Positions 48,703 through 60,291 of a stretch of 64,000 nucleotides of DNA are shown in pieces. Position 1 is the first letter of the stretch, and each line of letters starts with the position of its first letter. The notes under the pieces are model-generated. The model was not told the DNA's origin, searched no databases, and saw only the letters and a list, made by a program, of their open reading frames with translations. The stretch is from Meloidogyne chitwoodi. Lineage: Eukaryota; Nematoda; Chromadorea; Rhabditida; Meloidogynidae. The stretch spans positions 153,384 to 217,383 of the forward strand of contig JACZZP010000021.1 in assembly GCA_015183035.1 (NCBI GenBank), given 5' to 3'. A program made the translations under genes and the position numbers.

Positions 48703-48971
48703 ATTTTTAAATTAAAAGTTCAAAAAAAGAACAAATGGTTTTGGGTTTTAATAAAAAATTTGGTTTTTGTCCAGTTTATGAGTCCAATCTCTCAAAATTT
48801 ACTATTCCGAATAGACCAGCACGACCTTAGGTTTTTTATTGAACTCATAAACTAGACACTAACTTAAAATTCATAAAAATATTTGTTCAATCGGGATAAA
48901 TGTCATAGAACATCTTTTCTTCAATTGTTTTTGTTTCAATCATCTTTTCATTGTCTCTCTCTTTTAGTTGT

Positions 48972-51900
48972 CTAGTTAAGACGTGGACTCTTCCCACGTG
49001 ACCCTTCCCCACGTGAATAATTACGACCATTTCCACCACCACGTCTACTTCCACCCACATGGCTACTTTCGCCTTCGTGTGTTGAAGTATCTGATGCTAA
49101 AAATTAAAAAAATATATTTTTTAACATATTGTTTAACATTATATTAATATTTTATAAATATATTCAAAATATTAATTCACTCATGGGGCAATCCCTTTAA
49201 AAGATTTATAAACGGATATTAATATAATCACAGATTAATCAAAACAACAGAATTTTAAAACTTTGAATTTAATAAAATTGAAAATATATTTACCATTTAA
49301 TGCAATAATTTGATAATAACGTTTAATTGGTATCTCTTTATTATTGAAACCAAAAGATGATAAACGAGCTAAATAATCTTTAAGCTCATCTGGACTTTTC
49401 ACAAAAACTGAAATATATCAAAATTATTGTATTATTTAATAATAGTAATTAACCCGAGGAATTCATTAAACAAATGGATACCACCATTGTGTTTTCTGGG
49501 GAAATTATCCGCACCAATTAGTCCCTACCTATGGGTAATCCTAAACCTCTGACATGATTTGTTGGTTTCCAAGAGTCTTGATCTTCTCATAATTTATTAA
49601 TCCGGTTCCGTAGATCCCAAGTCAAAACAAGACCGACATCCAAAAATTTCCAGTTCAGACTTAACGGATAATTTAAAGAACCAAAAAATTTAGTGCTAAG
49701 TAACTAAAACACGGAATGATACAAGATCTCGTCAATATTTCTCGGGATCTCGGACCGAGATTTTCCGAGAATCTCGTATCGAATCTCGATCTAAGCTCAA
49801 GTCCGGATTCTTTTATTAACAATCAATTTTAAATAATATTTGTTAAAAAGCGTTTTTTAATTTTTTAACAATAATAAAATACATACTTTTAACATTATTT
49901 TCATTATCTTTATTTTTATTCATCTCATTAAAAATTTTTAAATTAGCAAGTAAACTGTATAATTCATTTTTGCGATGTTCTAATTTATTTAAAAAATTGT
50001 AAATATATATTTTTGATCTAAAAAGTTTATTATTAAATTAAAAAATCAACAAAATTAGTTTAAAATTATCAAATTAAAGCAATATTTATAGAAAAATAAA
50101 TAAAAAAAATTTTTTCAAAATGCACCTGTGTCTGTCTAAATAATTTCTAAATGTTGGATTTTTTTCATATTCTACGAATATTATTCTTGTTTGCACTAAT
50201 AAATGATAGTAAACAAATAAATTCTTTTCTTGAAGTGTTGGAGTTTGAAATTCATTCAATTTACCTTTCAACTCCTCATCGCTGAATTATAAAATTAAAT
50301 TATAATTTTATGCTTAAAAATTAAGGAACCCGTTTCAAAAAAAAACGTCAGTAAAATTTAAAAAAGTAAAAATACGTGAAAAACAAAAATCATGTATTTT
50401 TATGGTTATACGTGGTTTTTATTTTTCATGTATTTGTTTTTTTCCTTGCAATTTTTGTATTTCTCGATTCACTAACGAATATTCTACGACGCCTGACTCA
50501 TTTAATACTAGAGAGATACACTTTACACGATTACCGGAAAATTCCTCCTCGGAAAACTCCTCCCCGAAGATTTTTGGAAAATTCCTCCCCAGATTTTCGG
50601 AAAATTCCTCCTCATCGGAAAATTCCTCCCCAAACAGAATTACCGGAAAATTCCTCACTAAAAATTCCTCTTTTAGCGGAAAATTCCTCCCCAAATAAAA
50701 AATTATTTTAAAAATATTTGAATAAAATAATTTCATTTTACCAAAGTTTATTCGATTAATTTATTTTTTATGAAATAATAAAGATCGAATCAACCAATTG
50801 GTCCAATTGCCAATTCGGTCAAATCTCTTACAACATTGGTCCTGTGCAAACTTGGACCTATTGATGGTGTTCTATTACTTCTCCATTTTAGAGCCCATGG
50901 CCAGTTGGTTTTCGTGCAAACTTGGACCTATTGGGAGTGTTTTATTACTTTTCCATTTAAGGAATTGGACCAATTGGTTGATTGATCTTTCGGGTTCGAT
51001 CTTTTGGGTTGACCCAATCTTTATTATTTCATAGAAAATAAATCCATCGAATAAACTTTGGTAAAATGAAATTATTTTATTCAAATATTTTTAAAATAAT
51101 TTTTTATTTGGGGAGGAATTTTCCGAAAATCTTCGGGGAGGAGTTTTCCGAGGAGGAATTTTCCGGTCACCACTTTACACCCCCGTTTAAACATTTAGCG
51201 AAATTTTAAACTCTATAATAGAAAAATTAAATTATTACAAAAAATTGTTGATAATAATATTATTTTTAATTGGATAGCACAAGACCAGTTAATAACCGGT
51301 CCCCCCGATTAACGGTTTACCTAATTTTAAGAGACTATTATTATAGATTAATTAAATCAAACTACTTAACTCATTTAATGTTTCATATCTTTCGGTTAGT
51401 TCTTTTAAAAATTGTCCATATTTTTCTCCTGTCATAATTGCTTTTCGATCACTAATTCTTCCTTCAACAAATTCGTCTGGCCATTGTCTATCATCTTCTG
51501 CCTTATAAAAGTTTATATGCCCATTTATTAATTGATTTATATACTCATTAATATAAAATATATATTCATGTATAAACTAAGTAAAATTAAATTTAAAAAA
51601 TTTAATTTTATTTAATAAATTAAAATAATATACCGTATTTCCTATAATAGTGCTCCCCCTTAATTAGTGCTCCACCCTGAAATAGTACTCCACTCTATTA
51701 AAAAATATAAGAATAACGTGTTTATTCTTTTAAACATTTATTTATTCTCTGCAATCATTTATAAGCACTTTTTGCTTTATTTTTAGTCTAAAAATGTCTG
51801 ATAATATTTTATTGTGCTGTGCATGCAATAAACCAACTTCGGATGGACATACGTGCAATATTTGTAAAAAACCTTGCCATGCTATTGAATTATGTTCAGT

Positions 51901-54405
51901 TTCGTGCGGTGAAGAAGGGTACGGATCAAAAGTAATCTGTTCTGATTGTTTTATTAATGTAGAAGACATTGATGAAAATAATTATGAAGAAAATAAAGAG
52001 ATTCATGAGGAAACAAAAGCAAAACGTCGAGTTTTTACAATTGATGAAAAAGTTAATATATTGAAATTTTCACGGAATACATCAATTAGTGAAGCGAGTA
52101 GAAAGTTTAAAATAGATAGGAGTACAATAAGAAATTGGCGAAAGAAAGAAACTTGTTTGAAAAACATGTATGTGGGGAAAATCAATTCTTATATTACCTA
52201 TATTTTTATTTTAGGACAGAATCGTCAAACAGAAAGCGATTATTAGGAGGAGGGAGAAAATTGACTGATGAGGATTTTGATAATCAATTAAAAAATTGGA
52301 TTGATGATCTTAGAGAGAAAAAATTACGAGTGACTCGAAACATGATTTTTTTAGAAGCTCAAAAGATTATTGTCAATTATCCACGGCTTGAAAACTTTAG
52401 GGTAATAATTCAAATCTTAAAATGTTTATATAGATATATAAACCATTTATTTAGACTAGTAAGGGATGGCTTGAGTGTTTTTTAAAAAGACATAATTTGT
52501 CAATGAGAAGGCCTACTACTGTTGCACAAAAAACTCCTGAGGAATTTAAAGAAATTATTATTAATTTTATATTGTACGTTCAAAGACTTTGGAAAAAAAA
52601 CAAGTTTGCTTTTATGTAATAATTTTTTTATTTTAAAAATAAAGTTTTACTCATGTATATGCTGCTGATGAAACTTCAATTTCCTTAGACCCTCAGGGTG
52701 GATTATGTGTTGATGAAAAAGGTTCAAAGACTGTTACAGTTCTTAGCACTGGGCATGAAAAAACACACATCACAGTACTTTTAACAGCCTCATCTTCTGG
52801 TCAGAAATTATGGCCCTTTGTTCTATTACCAAGAAAAAGACCAATACAAGAAATTGAGAAAAAATTTAAAAATAAACTGAAAATTGTTTGGGCCGGAAGA
52901 GTATGGATGGATAATAATTTAACCTCTATATATTTAAAAGAGGTATTTCCTATATGTATTTGGAATATTTTATTTATTATTTTTTTAGGTATTTGGTAAT
53001 TTTCTTTTTGGAAGTAGATTATTAATTTGGGACAGCTTCAGGGCACATATCAGTAAAGAAACGAAGGAAACATTAAAAAGACTTTCAATACAAACTGCAG
53101 TAATTCCTGGCGGCACAACTAAATACATTCAAGTAAGATTATTATTAATAAAATAATAAAATAGCATTAATAAATAAAACAAATTATAGATCCCTGACGT
53201 CAGTTGGAACTTCCCATTTAAAAATTCAATTCAAGAACAATATACTGATTGGATGATTCATGGTCAAAAGCCAACAACATCTTCTGGTAATCTCAAAGCT
53301 CCCTCAATGGATACATATCTTCAATGGATATGCAATGCATGGGATTCAATTTCAAATGATTTAATTGTTAAATCGTTTGTTTCATGTGGAATTACAAAAG
53401 ATGAGGATGGGAAATTGGATGATCAAATTCACGTTTTTAAGGTTAGTATTTCAAAATATTTTATTTTATAAATTTAAAAACTATAGCCAAATGGAGCTAT
53501 TCCAAATGGAATCACTTTATTGCGAGAACGCAGAAATGAAACAGCAATTGAAGAATTAAATTTAAGAGAAGAAATAGATGATGGCGAAGATGCTATGAGT
53601 GATTTTTCAATTGAGTTAAATATTGATTTAAATAATTAGAATTTTTTAATAAATTGAATATTTCTAGTAATTAAATAAGAAAATTTTAAGAGTGAAAAAT
53701 AGTTGAAAAATAGTACGCTCCACCCTGAAATAGTACTCCCTTTTGGAGGTAGGTTGAAAAATAGTACTCCACCCTTAATTAGTGCTCCACCCTGAAATAG
53801 TACTCCGTTTTGGAGGTAGGTTGAAAAATAGTACTCCAGGAGCACTATTAAATGAAATACGGTATGTGTTAATTAGCAAAATTTAAGCAAAAATCGTTTA
53901 ATTTGAAGTAAATATAATTTTAAATATATTTTTTTATAAGAAGATAAAAAAGATTTAACTGGTAGAAATACCTGATTAATTTTATTAAAACTTTCTAATA
54001 AAAATTGATCATTTTCCAGGCTAAATTCCTCAAGTATTTTCTTTCCATTATTTTCAATAATATTTTCAATATCTTCTTCGTTTGTTTTTAAGTCATTAAT
54101 TTTAATTGAATTTAAAATACGAGTCAAAAAAGACAGTTCGGTAAGGCAAAATTGTTGATTATTGTCGACTTTAAATTATAAAAAATTATTTTAAAATTAC
54201 TATAGATATATTAATTTATCCAGATTATAAAAATTAAATTTTATTAATTTCGGATATCCCTCTGGATAAAGAAAAAGTAACCTATGAATTTTAACAAGAT
54301 TTAATTTTATATAAATTTAAATTTACGCTTTCCAACAGTCATTTGTTGAAGTAAATATAAAACAAAAAATAACAAAAGAAATTTGAAAAAATTTGAAATA
54401 ATCAT
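48972..54405 (-). CDS. G8: secreted helical family protein (subfamily A), nearly intact, about 337 aa
   Basis: Exons: E1 54327-54405, E2 53972-54168, E3 51366-51576, E4 50126-50281, E5 49887-50017, E6 49294-49407, E7 48972-49096. E1 is the standard signal peptide. E2 includes FCLTELSFLTRILNSIKIN. All exons are open and phases agree except E3/E4: the donor reads TTAA|GTAGTT, one base short of the phase E4 needs, so the junction uses an unseen donor or carries a one-base lesion. E3 is shorter and more diverged than in the other copies. E7 encodes GESSHVGGSRRGGGNGRNYS and ends SPRLN. Intron 2 contains a complete pogo-type transposon on the opposite strand and intron 3 a hAT-like element. Function unknown, secretion inferred. 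Confidence 0.68.
50529..51172. mobile_element. hAT-like nonautonomous element with GGAAAATTCCTCC minisatellite
   Basis: Flanked by an exact 8-bp repeat ctttacac (50521-50528, 51173-51180). The ends are ACCGGAAAATTCC and GGAATTTTCCGGT; GGAAAATTCCTCC units run in from both sides in inverted orientation. The middle is a second inverted repeat whose arms, about 100 bp each, begin at about 50700 and end at about 51110 and enclose CAAACTTGGACCTATTG twice. Confidence 0.7.
51633..53862 (+). mobile_element. Complete pogo/Tigger-type DNA transposon
   Basis: Inverted ends CCGTATTTC...TAATAGTGCTCC and its complement, between TA dinucleotides (51631-51632, 53863-53864). Just inside both ends is a directly repeated segment (TTAATTAGTGCTCCACCCTG and GAAATAGTACTCC), likely transposase-binding sites. 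The only gene is a full-length spliced transposase. It is inserted in intron 2 of G8, in the opposite orientation. Confidence 0.85.
51794..53639 (+). CDS. Pogo/Tigger-type DDE transposase, 522 aa
   Basis: Seven exons: 51794-52167, 52215-52401, 52455-52615, 52645-52942, 52989-53132, 53190-53441, 53487-53639. They sum to 1569 bases with all phases fitting and no stop. N-terminus: a Cys-rich zinc-binding-like region (residues about 8-55, CCACNKP through KVICSDC). Then a psq/CENP-B-type helix-turn-helix (FTIDEKVNILKFSRN, about 80-120), a second CENP-B-like DNA-binding domain (KLTDEDFDNQLKNW through KRHNLSMRRP), and a DDE_1 nuclease domain with AADETS, LLIWDSFRAH and IPDVSWNFPFK supplying three Asp. 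This is the layout of pogo-family transposases, which cut at TA sites. Every catalytic motif is present, so the element may be active. The zinc-binding extension at the N-terminus is less usual. Confidence 0.85.
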
Positions 54406-54666
54406 TTTATTTTAAAAACTCTTTTCAATAACAAATTTCTGAAAAATATTTTTTATAAAATTAAATTCTTTGGAATTTTAAAACAATAAATTAAATTAAA
54501 TTAATTTTTATTTTTTAATGGCTATATAATAGCTAAAATTGTAAAGTTTAATTAATTGAGAGATGGAATTGAAAGGAAAATTTTGAGAAAAATGAATGAT
54601 TTTTAGAGAAATGAAGAGGCTATTTATTAACAAAGAATTGGGAGGATACTTTTTCTTTAATTAATC

Positions 54667-54687
54667 AAGTTGGCAGTAATTGACGCA
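54667..54687 (-). promoter_or_regulatory. Conserved upstream block of the family, G8 copy
   Basis: TGCGTCAATTACTGCCAAC on the minus strand, about 262 bases upstream of the start codon. Confidence 0.4.
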
Positions 54688-54814
54688 CAGGCATTTACAA
54701 TTTTAAAAAATTAAATTTTGATATAGCATTAAGGATAGAGAAACATACAAAAATTTAAAAAAATTTGAATGGTAAAATTAGCCAAATTGACTATAATGGA
54801 GTGAGTGAGGACTA

Positions 54815-55110
54815 CGAGTCCCGGAATTTTGGACTCGGGAAAGTTGAGCTCTAAGATTTTTCGGAAAGTTGGAGCCAACTTTTGGGAATTTTGGGCCCAG
54901 AGGAAAGTTGGGCTTTAAATAAATAATTACCTCTCAATTTTAGGGCCCATAGTCGTGGGTCTTCGCGTAAAGTTGGATCTATTGAGTGTTTTATTTCCAT
55001 TTTTAAAGTTTTTCTGGTCGACATTTAATCTAATAGATATATATGGTCTAAAGCTGTCCCGTTTATTCACTTAGAGCTCAACTTTCAAGAGCCCAAAATT
55101 CCGGAACCCG
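54815..55110. repeat. Inverted-repeat insertion, CCCGGAATTTTGG ends
   Basis: CCCGGAATTTTGGACTCGGG with AAAGTTGAGCTCT faces AGAGCTCAACTTT with CCCAAAATTCCGG. AAGTTGGGC-type units lie inside. Target duplication not resolved. It interrupts the 5' flank of G8 about 400 bases upstream of its start codon. Confidence 0.55.
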
Positions 55111-55846
55111 ACGATACTACAAGACGTTAGCTTCGTTAGCTTCATTCTCCTCTACAGCTATAGGCCACAAATGCTTAGAAAATAATAAGGTGAGAGAGTA
55201 AAACAGACATTTAAATTCGAGTCACTTGAATCCATTAATTTATGCTTAAATTTTAATTTGGTTATTATTTTTGTGTTAAGAGTTCTTTACTTTTTTATAT
55301 TTATTCTCAATTTTTTTAAATTTTTATTAAAAGGTTTTTTGGAAAAAAAATCAAAGACATGATTGTAATTAAATTTTGTATAAAAATTTATTTAAAATCA
55401 ATGTTTTTAATAATTTTTTAAAAATATATTCTCTTATCAATTAATTTAAAAAATATTTTTTTTAAATAAAAAATATTCCATTTTTTATAAAAAAAAAATT
55501 TTCATTCAATCAAGAAAAGGAAAACCTGTTTTTTCACTTTCTTTTGTGTTCAATAAATTACATCCCAATTTAGAAATTTTAAAAAAAATATTTAAAACGT
55601 GTCTCTTGTTTAATGTTTACTTACTTCTTTGTTCTTTTTCTTTTTTTTTAAGTTTTTTGTCAATTTTTCTGACTAACAAATTTTTAATTATAGGCCAAAA
55701 AATATTTTTTTTCCCTTTTTTTTTTATTTTAAAATCATTCTTTTAATTTTTTAAATTTTCTAACACATTTTAAATTATAAATAGATTAAAAAAATATTTT
55801 TTTACCTTTTCTAATTTTTTTAAAATTTCCTAACCTCTATCCTTTT

Positions 55847-56581
55847 ATGTCAAAAAAGAGGAAAATATTTAAAATTAAAAAAAAAATTTTAGAATTTAGA
55901 AAAATGAATATTCATAATTATAATTCTCGTGTAGACTATATAAACAATGCTAGTAGACAATTAGAAAAAAAATTATGTGAAGAAAGTGTTAAACTTCATA
56001 ATAATTTACAAAGTGATATTAATGGGGAAAAGTATGCTTCTACTAACAGTTTTACTCCAAAAAGAGAAACAGTAAAAATTAATTTAATTTTTTTTTTTAA
56101 ATTAAATTATTTTTTTTTAAAATAAATTATTTTTTTTTAAAATTAATTAAGTATATTTAAAATTATTTATTAAAAGTTAAAATAATTTATTTAAAAATTT
56201 TTCCTTATTTTTTTTATAATTTGTTTTTTTTTTATTTAATTTGTTTGGTATAATTAAAAAAAATTTTTAAATTTATATTTATTTTTCTTTCCAAAAAAAT
56301 AAATATAAATTTAAAAAAAATTATATTTAGGCTTTTTCACCAAAATCTTCTTCACCAAATCGTTATTCTGAAATTCATAGTAAAGAAGATCCTTACAAAC
56401 ATGTCAACTTTTGGACTCCAGCACTTAAATTAGTTAATTTTGAAGGTTTTTTAATTCTAAAAAATTAAAAAAATATAAAATTAAAGGTCCAACAACAAGA
56501 TCAATACCTTTAGATGATGGAAAAATAGGAGGTTCAATAACTACTTGGCAATGGACAAAAGAAAGTGAACGACACTTTTGA
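55847..56581 (+). CDS. Three-exon gene, 144 aa, unrecognised
   Basis: Exons 55847-56071, 56331-56445 and 56487-56581 sum to 435 bases; phases 0 and 1 match and the ORF ends RHF before TGA. The N-terminal 50 residues are very basic and probably helical (MSKKRKIFKIKKKILEFRK). The middle is Ser/Pro-rich (AFSPKSSSPNRYS). The C-terminus has aromatic motifs (VNFWTPALKLVNFEG and TTWQWTKE). There is no signal peptide, so a nuclear or cytoplasmic role is likely. Unlike the cluster it is on the plus strand, and it marks the right boundary of the family. The start Met is the first in frame after an upstream AT-rich region; an additional 5' exon cannot be excluded. Family not recognised. Confidence 0.62.
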
Positions 56582-58821
56582 GAAGAAATTGAGAAAATAA
56601 AAAATAAATAAATAATTTTATTTAAAAAAAAATTAAATAAAATTTTGAAATTAAATAATATTTACTAATTTAATACCCCATCTATTCGCAAAATAAAAAA
56701 AAAAAAATTATTATTAAAAAATTTATAAAATGATAAAAAAAATAAATTGAAGAAATAAGCATTTTTTTTGCTAATAAAAATTGGGTTTAACACCAAAAAA
56801 ATAATAAAAGTTTGAAGTTTGCCAAAATTTATTTAAAATTATCTGTTTATTTATAAATAAAAATATTTCAGTTTTTTCTTTATAAAAATAATTTCTTAAT
56901 CAATTTTTACAATTATTAATTAATTTAAAAAAGTCTTTTTTTTTTTTAATTAATTAAATTTTTGTTAAAAAAATAAAAATTTATTTTAATTGGAGAAAAT
57001 ACTTTTTAAGAAGCAATTTGGCTCAAATAATTAACATTATTTAAGTATTTATTATCTTTCTTATTTCTATTTTAAGAAGACTTTTTGGCCCTAAAAATTA
57101 CCGGATAAAATATATTTAAATTTAAATTTATTTTTTAATAATAAAATAAAAAAGGTAAAAAAAAGGTTTTTTCTTTTCCTTTTACTAAAATTAGAATGTC
57201 TTCTAAACAAATTTTATTAAATTATAATATTTTTTTGCACGTACAAAAAATTTTATTTCCTTTTAAAAATTAAAGCTTTGAAGGTTTTCTGTCTGCACAG
57301 CCACCATTTTTTGAGATTATCGTCTGATTTTTTATTTTATTTAAAAAATTTTAATTTTTTAATTTTACTCTAATATTTAAATTAGTGCTCCCAGATAATC
57401 GTTTAAAATTAAAAAAAAATTTTTTTTAATTATAAATTTATTTGTTAATTAATTATTTTATACTATTTATTTAGTAGTAATTGTTCAAATAAATTAATTA
57501 AATAAATATATTTATTATAAATAAATAATTTTAATAATTTTATTCTTATATTTAGTTTATAAATAAAATGGACAAAATGGTCAATAAAAAATGTCATTTT
57601 AATTAAATTTTATTTTTATTTATTTTTTATTTTTATTTAAAAATTTGACAAAAATTGTTTATTAAATCATAAGATTTATTTTATTTAACTCGTGAAAATA
57701 TTAAGCGTGATAAACCATAATTAACAAATAAAAAAAAATTTTTTTTTATTTTTTAGGAAATAAAATAAAAATTGTTGTTCCTCTCTTTATCATCAAAAAA
57801 TAATTTTTATTATTTATTTTTGACAAAAGATTTAAATAAAGAATATTGTTTATTTAAACATTATATTTTTCTTCCTTTTTTTAAATTTTATATAAATAAA
57901 TTTATTAAAAGATTTGTAATATTTTATTTTAAAAAATATAAGAATTTATTTTATTTTAATGAAGCTTAATTATTGTGTAAGTAAAAATATTTAAATTAAT
58001 TAAATTAAATAATTTATTTATACAAAAAAAAGGAAATTTATAGACTTGGTCCATAATAGTGTTTTTAATAACAGGTCTCCCTCAAAGTATTTAATTTAAA
58101 AAAAGGAATAAATAGTTACTGTTTAATCTCAGATATTTATTTTAAACTGAAATTGAGAAGAGGATAGGGATAAATAATTTGAAAAATATAAAATATTTTT
58201 TTAGATTTATTATTTGTTTGGATTTGTTTTATTTGTATTAATGGAATTATTACAAAGTCAAAAACGTTGTCTAACTGTTAGTATTCCTACAGAATGTAAT
58301 GATACTTGTCAGGTAATTTTAATTATTTTTAATAATTAAAAATTCTAAAAAATATTTTTTAGAATATGAATAATTAAAACATGCTGTTTTGAAGATATAT
58401 ATATTTTTTATAAATTTAAATTAAAAAATTATTTAAATTTTATTAATATTTTTAAAAATTTAAAATTGTATAATTTATAAATGTTTCTCATATGCGTCCA
58501 AGTTTGTTTAATTGGATATATTTCAACTTTATTTTTATTTAAATTATTAATTTTATTTTCTAAAAATAAAATTATTTAAAAATTAAATAATAAGGAAAAT
58601 AGGCCATAATAGAAAGGAAAGATTTTTTTTAATTTAAATCAATGTTTTTTAAAATTATTATTGAAAATAATAATGGAAAAAATAAGTAAAAAAGGAAAGT
58701 TTATCCTATAACATATTTTAATATTTCTTCACAAGTTCTTATATTTAATCTATAAAAATATTAAAATATTTTTTTGAAGTCAAAAAAATAAAAAATAAAA
58801 TACTTGATAACTTACTAATCT
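56582..58821. other. AT-rich spacer
   Basis: Mostly simple A/T-rich sequence. The open frame at 57772-57969 is compositionally what such DNA gives by chance. A stretch at 58204-58312 reads as a hydrophobic segment followed by KRCLTVSIPTECNDTCQ and a GTAATT donor. This could be an exon of a small secreted peptide, but no partner exon was found. Confidence 0.4.
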
Positions 58822-59178
58822 TTAACGACCACCACTATTATCGCATCCACCTCCTCCAACAGACCAATCAAGACATTTGTTGTATATACAGCATCTAAAT
58901 TTTATTTTAGATTTATAAATTAATTAATAAATTTTAATTACAGAATTTTTACTTCTTAATAATTCTTGTCAAAATATTTATATTTTAAAATTAAAAAAAA
59001 TAAATATTTACTCTCCATAAAGTTTTCCAGTTTTTTGGTCTTTAGTAGAACAGCAATATTCATTTTTAGCACAATGTTTTATGAATTCAGGACATGGATC
59101 TTTTTGTTTTTTTCCTTCTCCATTTTTTATAATTATGAAAAATAAAACAGAAAAAAGAATAATATTTTTTAACATCAT
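58822..59178 (-). CDS. Small secreted cysteine-rich protein, 79 aa
   Basis: Two exons: 59012-59178 (167 bases) and 58822-58894 (73 bases), joined in phase 2 through GA|GTAAAT and TTTAG. The product starts MMLKNIILFSVLFFIIIKNG, a signal peptide, and continues with eight Cys in the pattern C-x6-C-x5-CC-x13-CC-x4-C-x9-C, including two CC pairs. It ends GGGGCDNSGGR. The length and Cys pattern are those of a disulfide-knit secreted peptide, but it fits no named fold I can assign (not a clear ShK, defensin or Kunitz). A role in secretion to the outside or in defence is inference. Confidence 0.68.
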
Positions 59179-59409
59179 TTTTATAATTTTTTTGAACTAA
59201 AAGATTAATATATTTAAAAATCTATTTTTTATTAAATTTATTTATTATTATTAAAAATTTGTCTTAAATTAATCAAAACATTAAATTAATTTTGGCAATA
59301 GGGAGGAGATAAATAATTTTAGAAACATTAAAGTCAATAAACTCAGGTCTAGTTTAATAATATTTTATTTTAATTATATAGGTATTATACTATATATTAA
59401 AGTTATTCA

Positions 59410-59510
59410 TATGCATTTTTCCGATAACGGTAACGGTAAATTCGGTAATTTAACCGTTACCGAAAAATTACCGATTTTTTTACCTCGGTATTACCTTACC
59501 GTGAATAACT
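59410..59510. repeat. CGGTAA minisatellite palindrome
   Basis: GGTAACGGTAA units face TTACCG units, and the outer bases GTTATTCA and TGAATAAC form an inverted repeat. It abuts the element at 59522-59792. It resembles the minisatellite-ended hAT-like elements, but no duplication is evident. Confidence 0.4.
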
Positions 59511-59521
59511 CTACTATATAG

Positions 59522-59792
59522 TAGTGATCGGCAAAAAATGCCTGTTCGAATAGTTGTCTCTCCTTATTTAAACACTCTTTCTTTGTGTCTACCCAAACTT
59601 CGAAGAAATTCGAATGATATGCACGAGAGCTTATTTTATCGCACTTCGTTCTCTGTTACTTTCTATACTGCTGTGTATTAATTTCGAATAATTCGAAATA
59701 AAAGGGCAGACACTGAGCGAGAGAGTATGTTAGCAATGTGCTTATGCATAGGAGAGACAACTATTCGAAAGGCATTTTCTTGCCGATCTCTA
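59522..59792. mobile_element. hAT-like nonautonomous element, TAGTGATCGGCAA ends
   Basis: Terminal inverted repeats of about 43 bases (TAGTGATCGGCAAAAAATGC and its counterpart ending GCCGATCTCTA, both running into ACTATTCGAA). Perfect 8-bp duplication ctatatag (59514-59521, 59793-59800). Confidence 0.85.
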
Positions 59793-60291
59793 CTATATAG
59801 GTAATCAAAATTAACATAAAAGAAAAAAGATTAATTAATTTTTGGAATTTTATTAAATATATTTAAAGTGAATTGAGAAACATTAACTTCATCTGCTATT
59901 TATTAAGAAATTTTGCCATGAATAGATCAAAAGTTAGTTTAAAAAAAAATAAATAATTTAGCATTTATTGCTAAATTAATGCACAAAAATAAAAAATTAA
60001 AGTAAAAGAATATAAAAAGATGATTAAATAAATAAAAATTTAGATATTGGGAACTTAAAAATAGAATTTACCCTTTTTTTAGTAAAAATTTTTTATTAAA
60101 AATCTGTACAAATAAAAAGAAAAATTATTATTAAATTAAACTAAATTTCTAAAATTAGCTTTTTAATTTAATCAAATTGAGAAAAAAATTATTTTTAAAT
60201 TTTTTACCAAATTTATTTTTAATTTTGCAATAAACAAAAATTAATTTCTGTTTATATAAAATATTTTTTTTATTTAATTTAAAATAATGGC

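Larger units (their letters stand above)
47026..48971. other. Spacer between G7 start and G8 end
   Basis: No gene seen. It holds the G7 5' flank with its conserved block and an intact MITE, an unremarkable AT-rich stretch from about 47800 to 48390, the shared CTCGG-containing flank, and the two-hairpin block at 48632-48702. Confidence 0.5.
54406..55846. other. Spacer upstream of G8
   Basis: Contains the G8 5' flank with its conserved block, an inverted-repeat insertion at 54815-55110, and AT-rich DNA from about 55250 without a supportable gene. Confidence 0.5.

Noticed and set aside
49690..49800. TCTCGG/CCGAGA-rich palindromic stretch in G8 intron 5
   Set aside because: Looks like a decayed minisatellite-ended element, but neither ends nor a target duplication could be defined.
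50376..50736. ORFs with ENSSP or GRNFP repeats
   Set aside because: Translations of GGAAAATTCCTCC units inside a hAT-like element.
55546..55746. 66-codon ORF resembling a membrane segment
   Set aside because: T-rich low-complexity sequence and no supporting signal, despite lying just upstream of a real gene.
57772..57969. 65-codon hydrophobic ORF on the plus strand
   Set aside because: Phe/Leu/Lys/Tyr-only composition expected from A/T-rich DNA; no splice partners or conserved features.
58204..58312. Possible exon of a small secreted peptide with KRCLTVSIPTECNDTC
   Set aside because: The only start codon in frame follows the hydrophobic part, and the next exon would end after five codons. 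Too weak to call as a gene.
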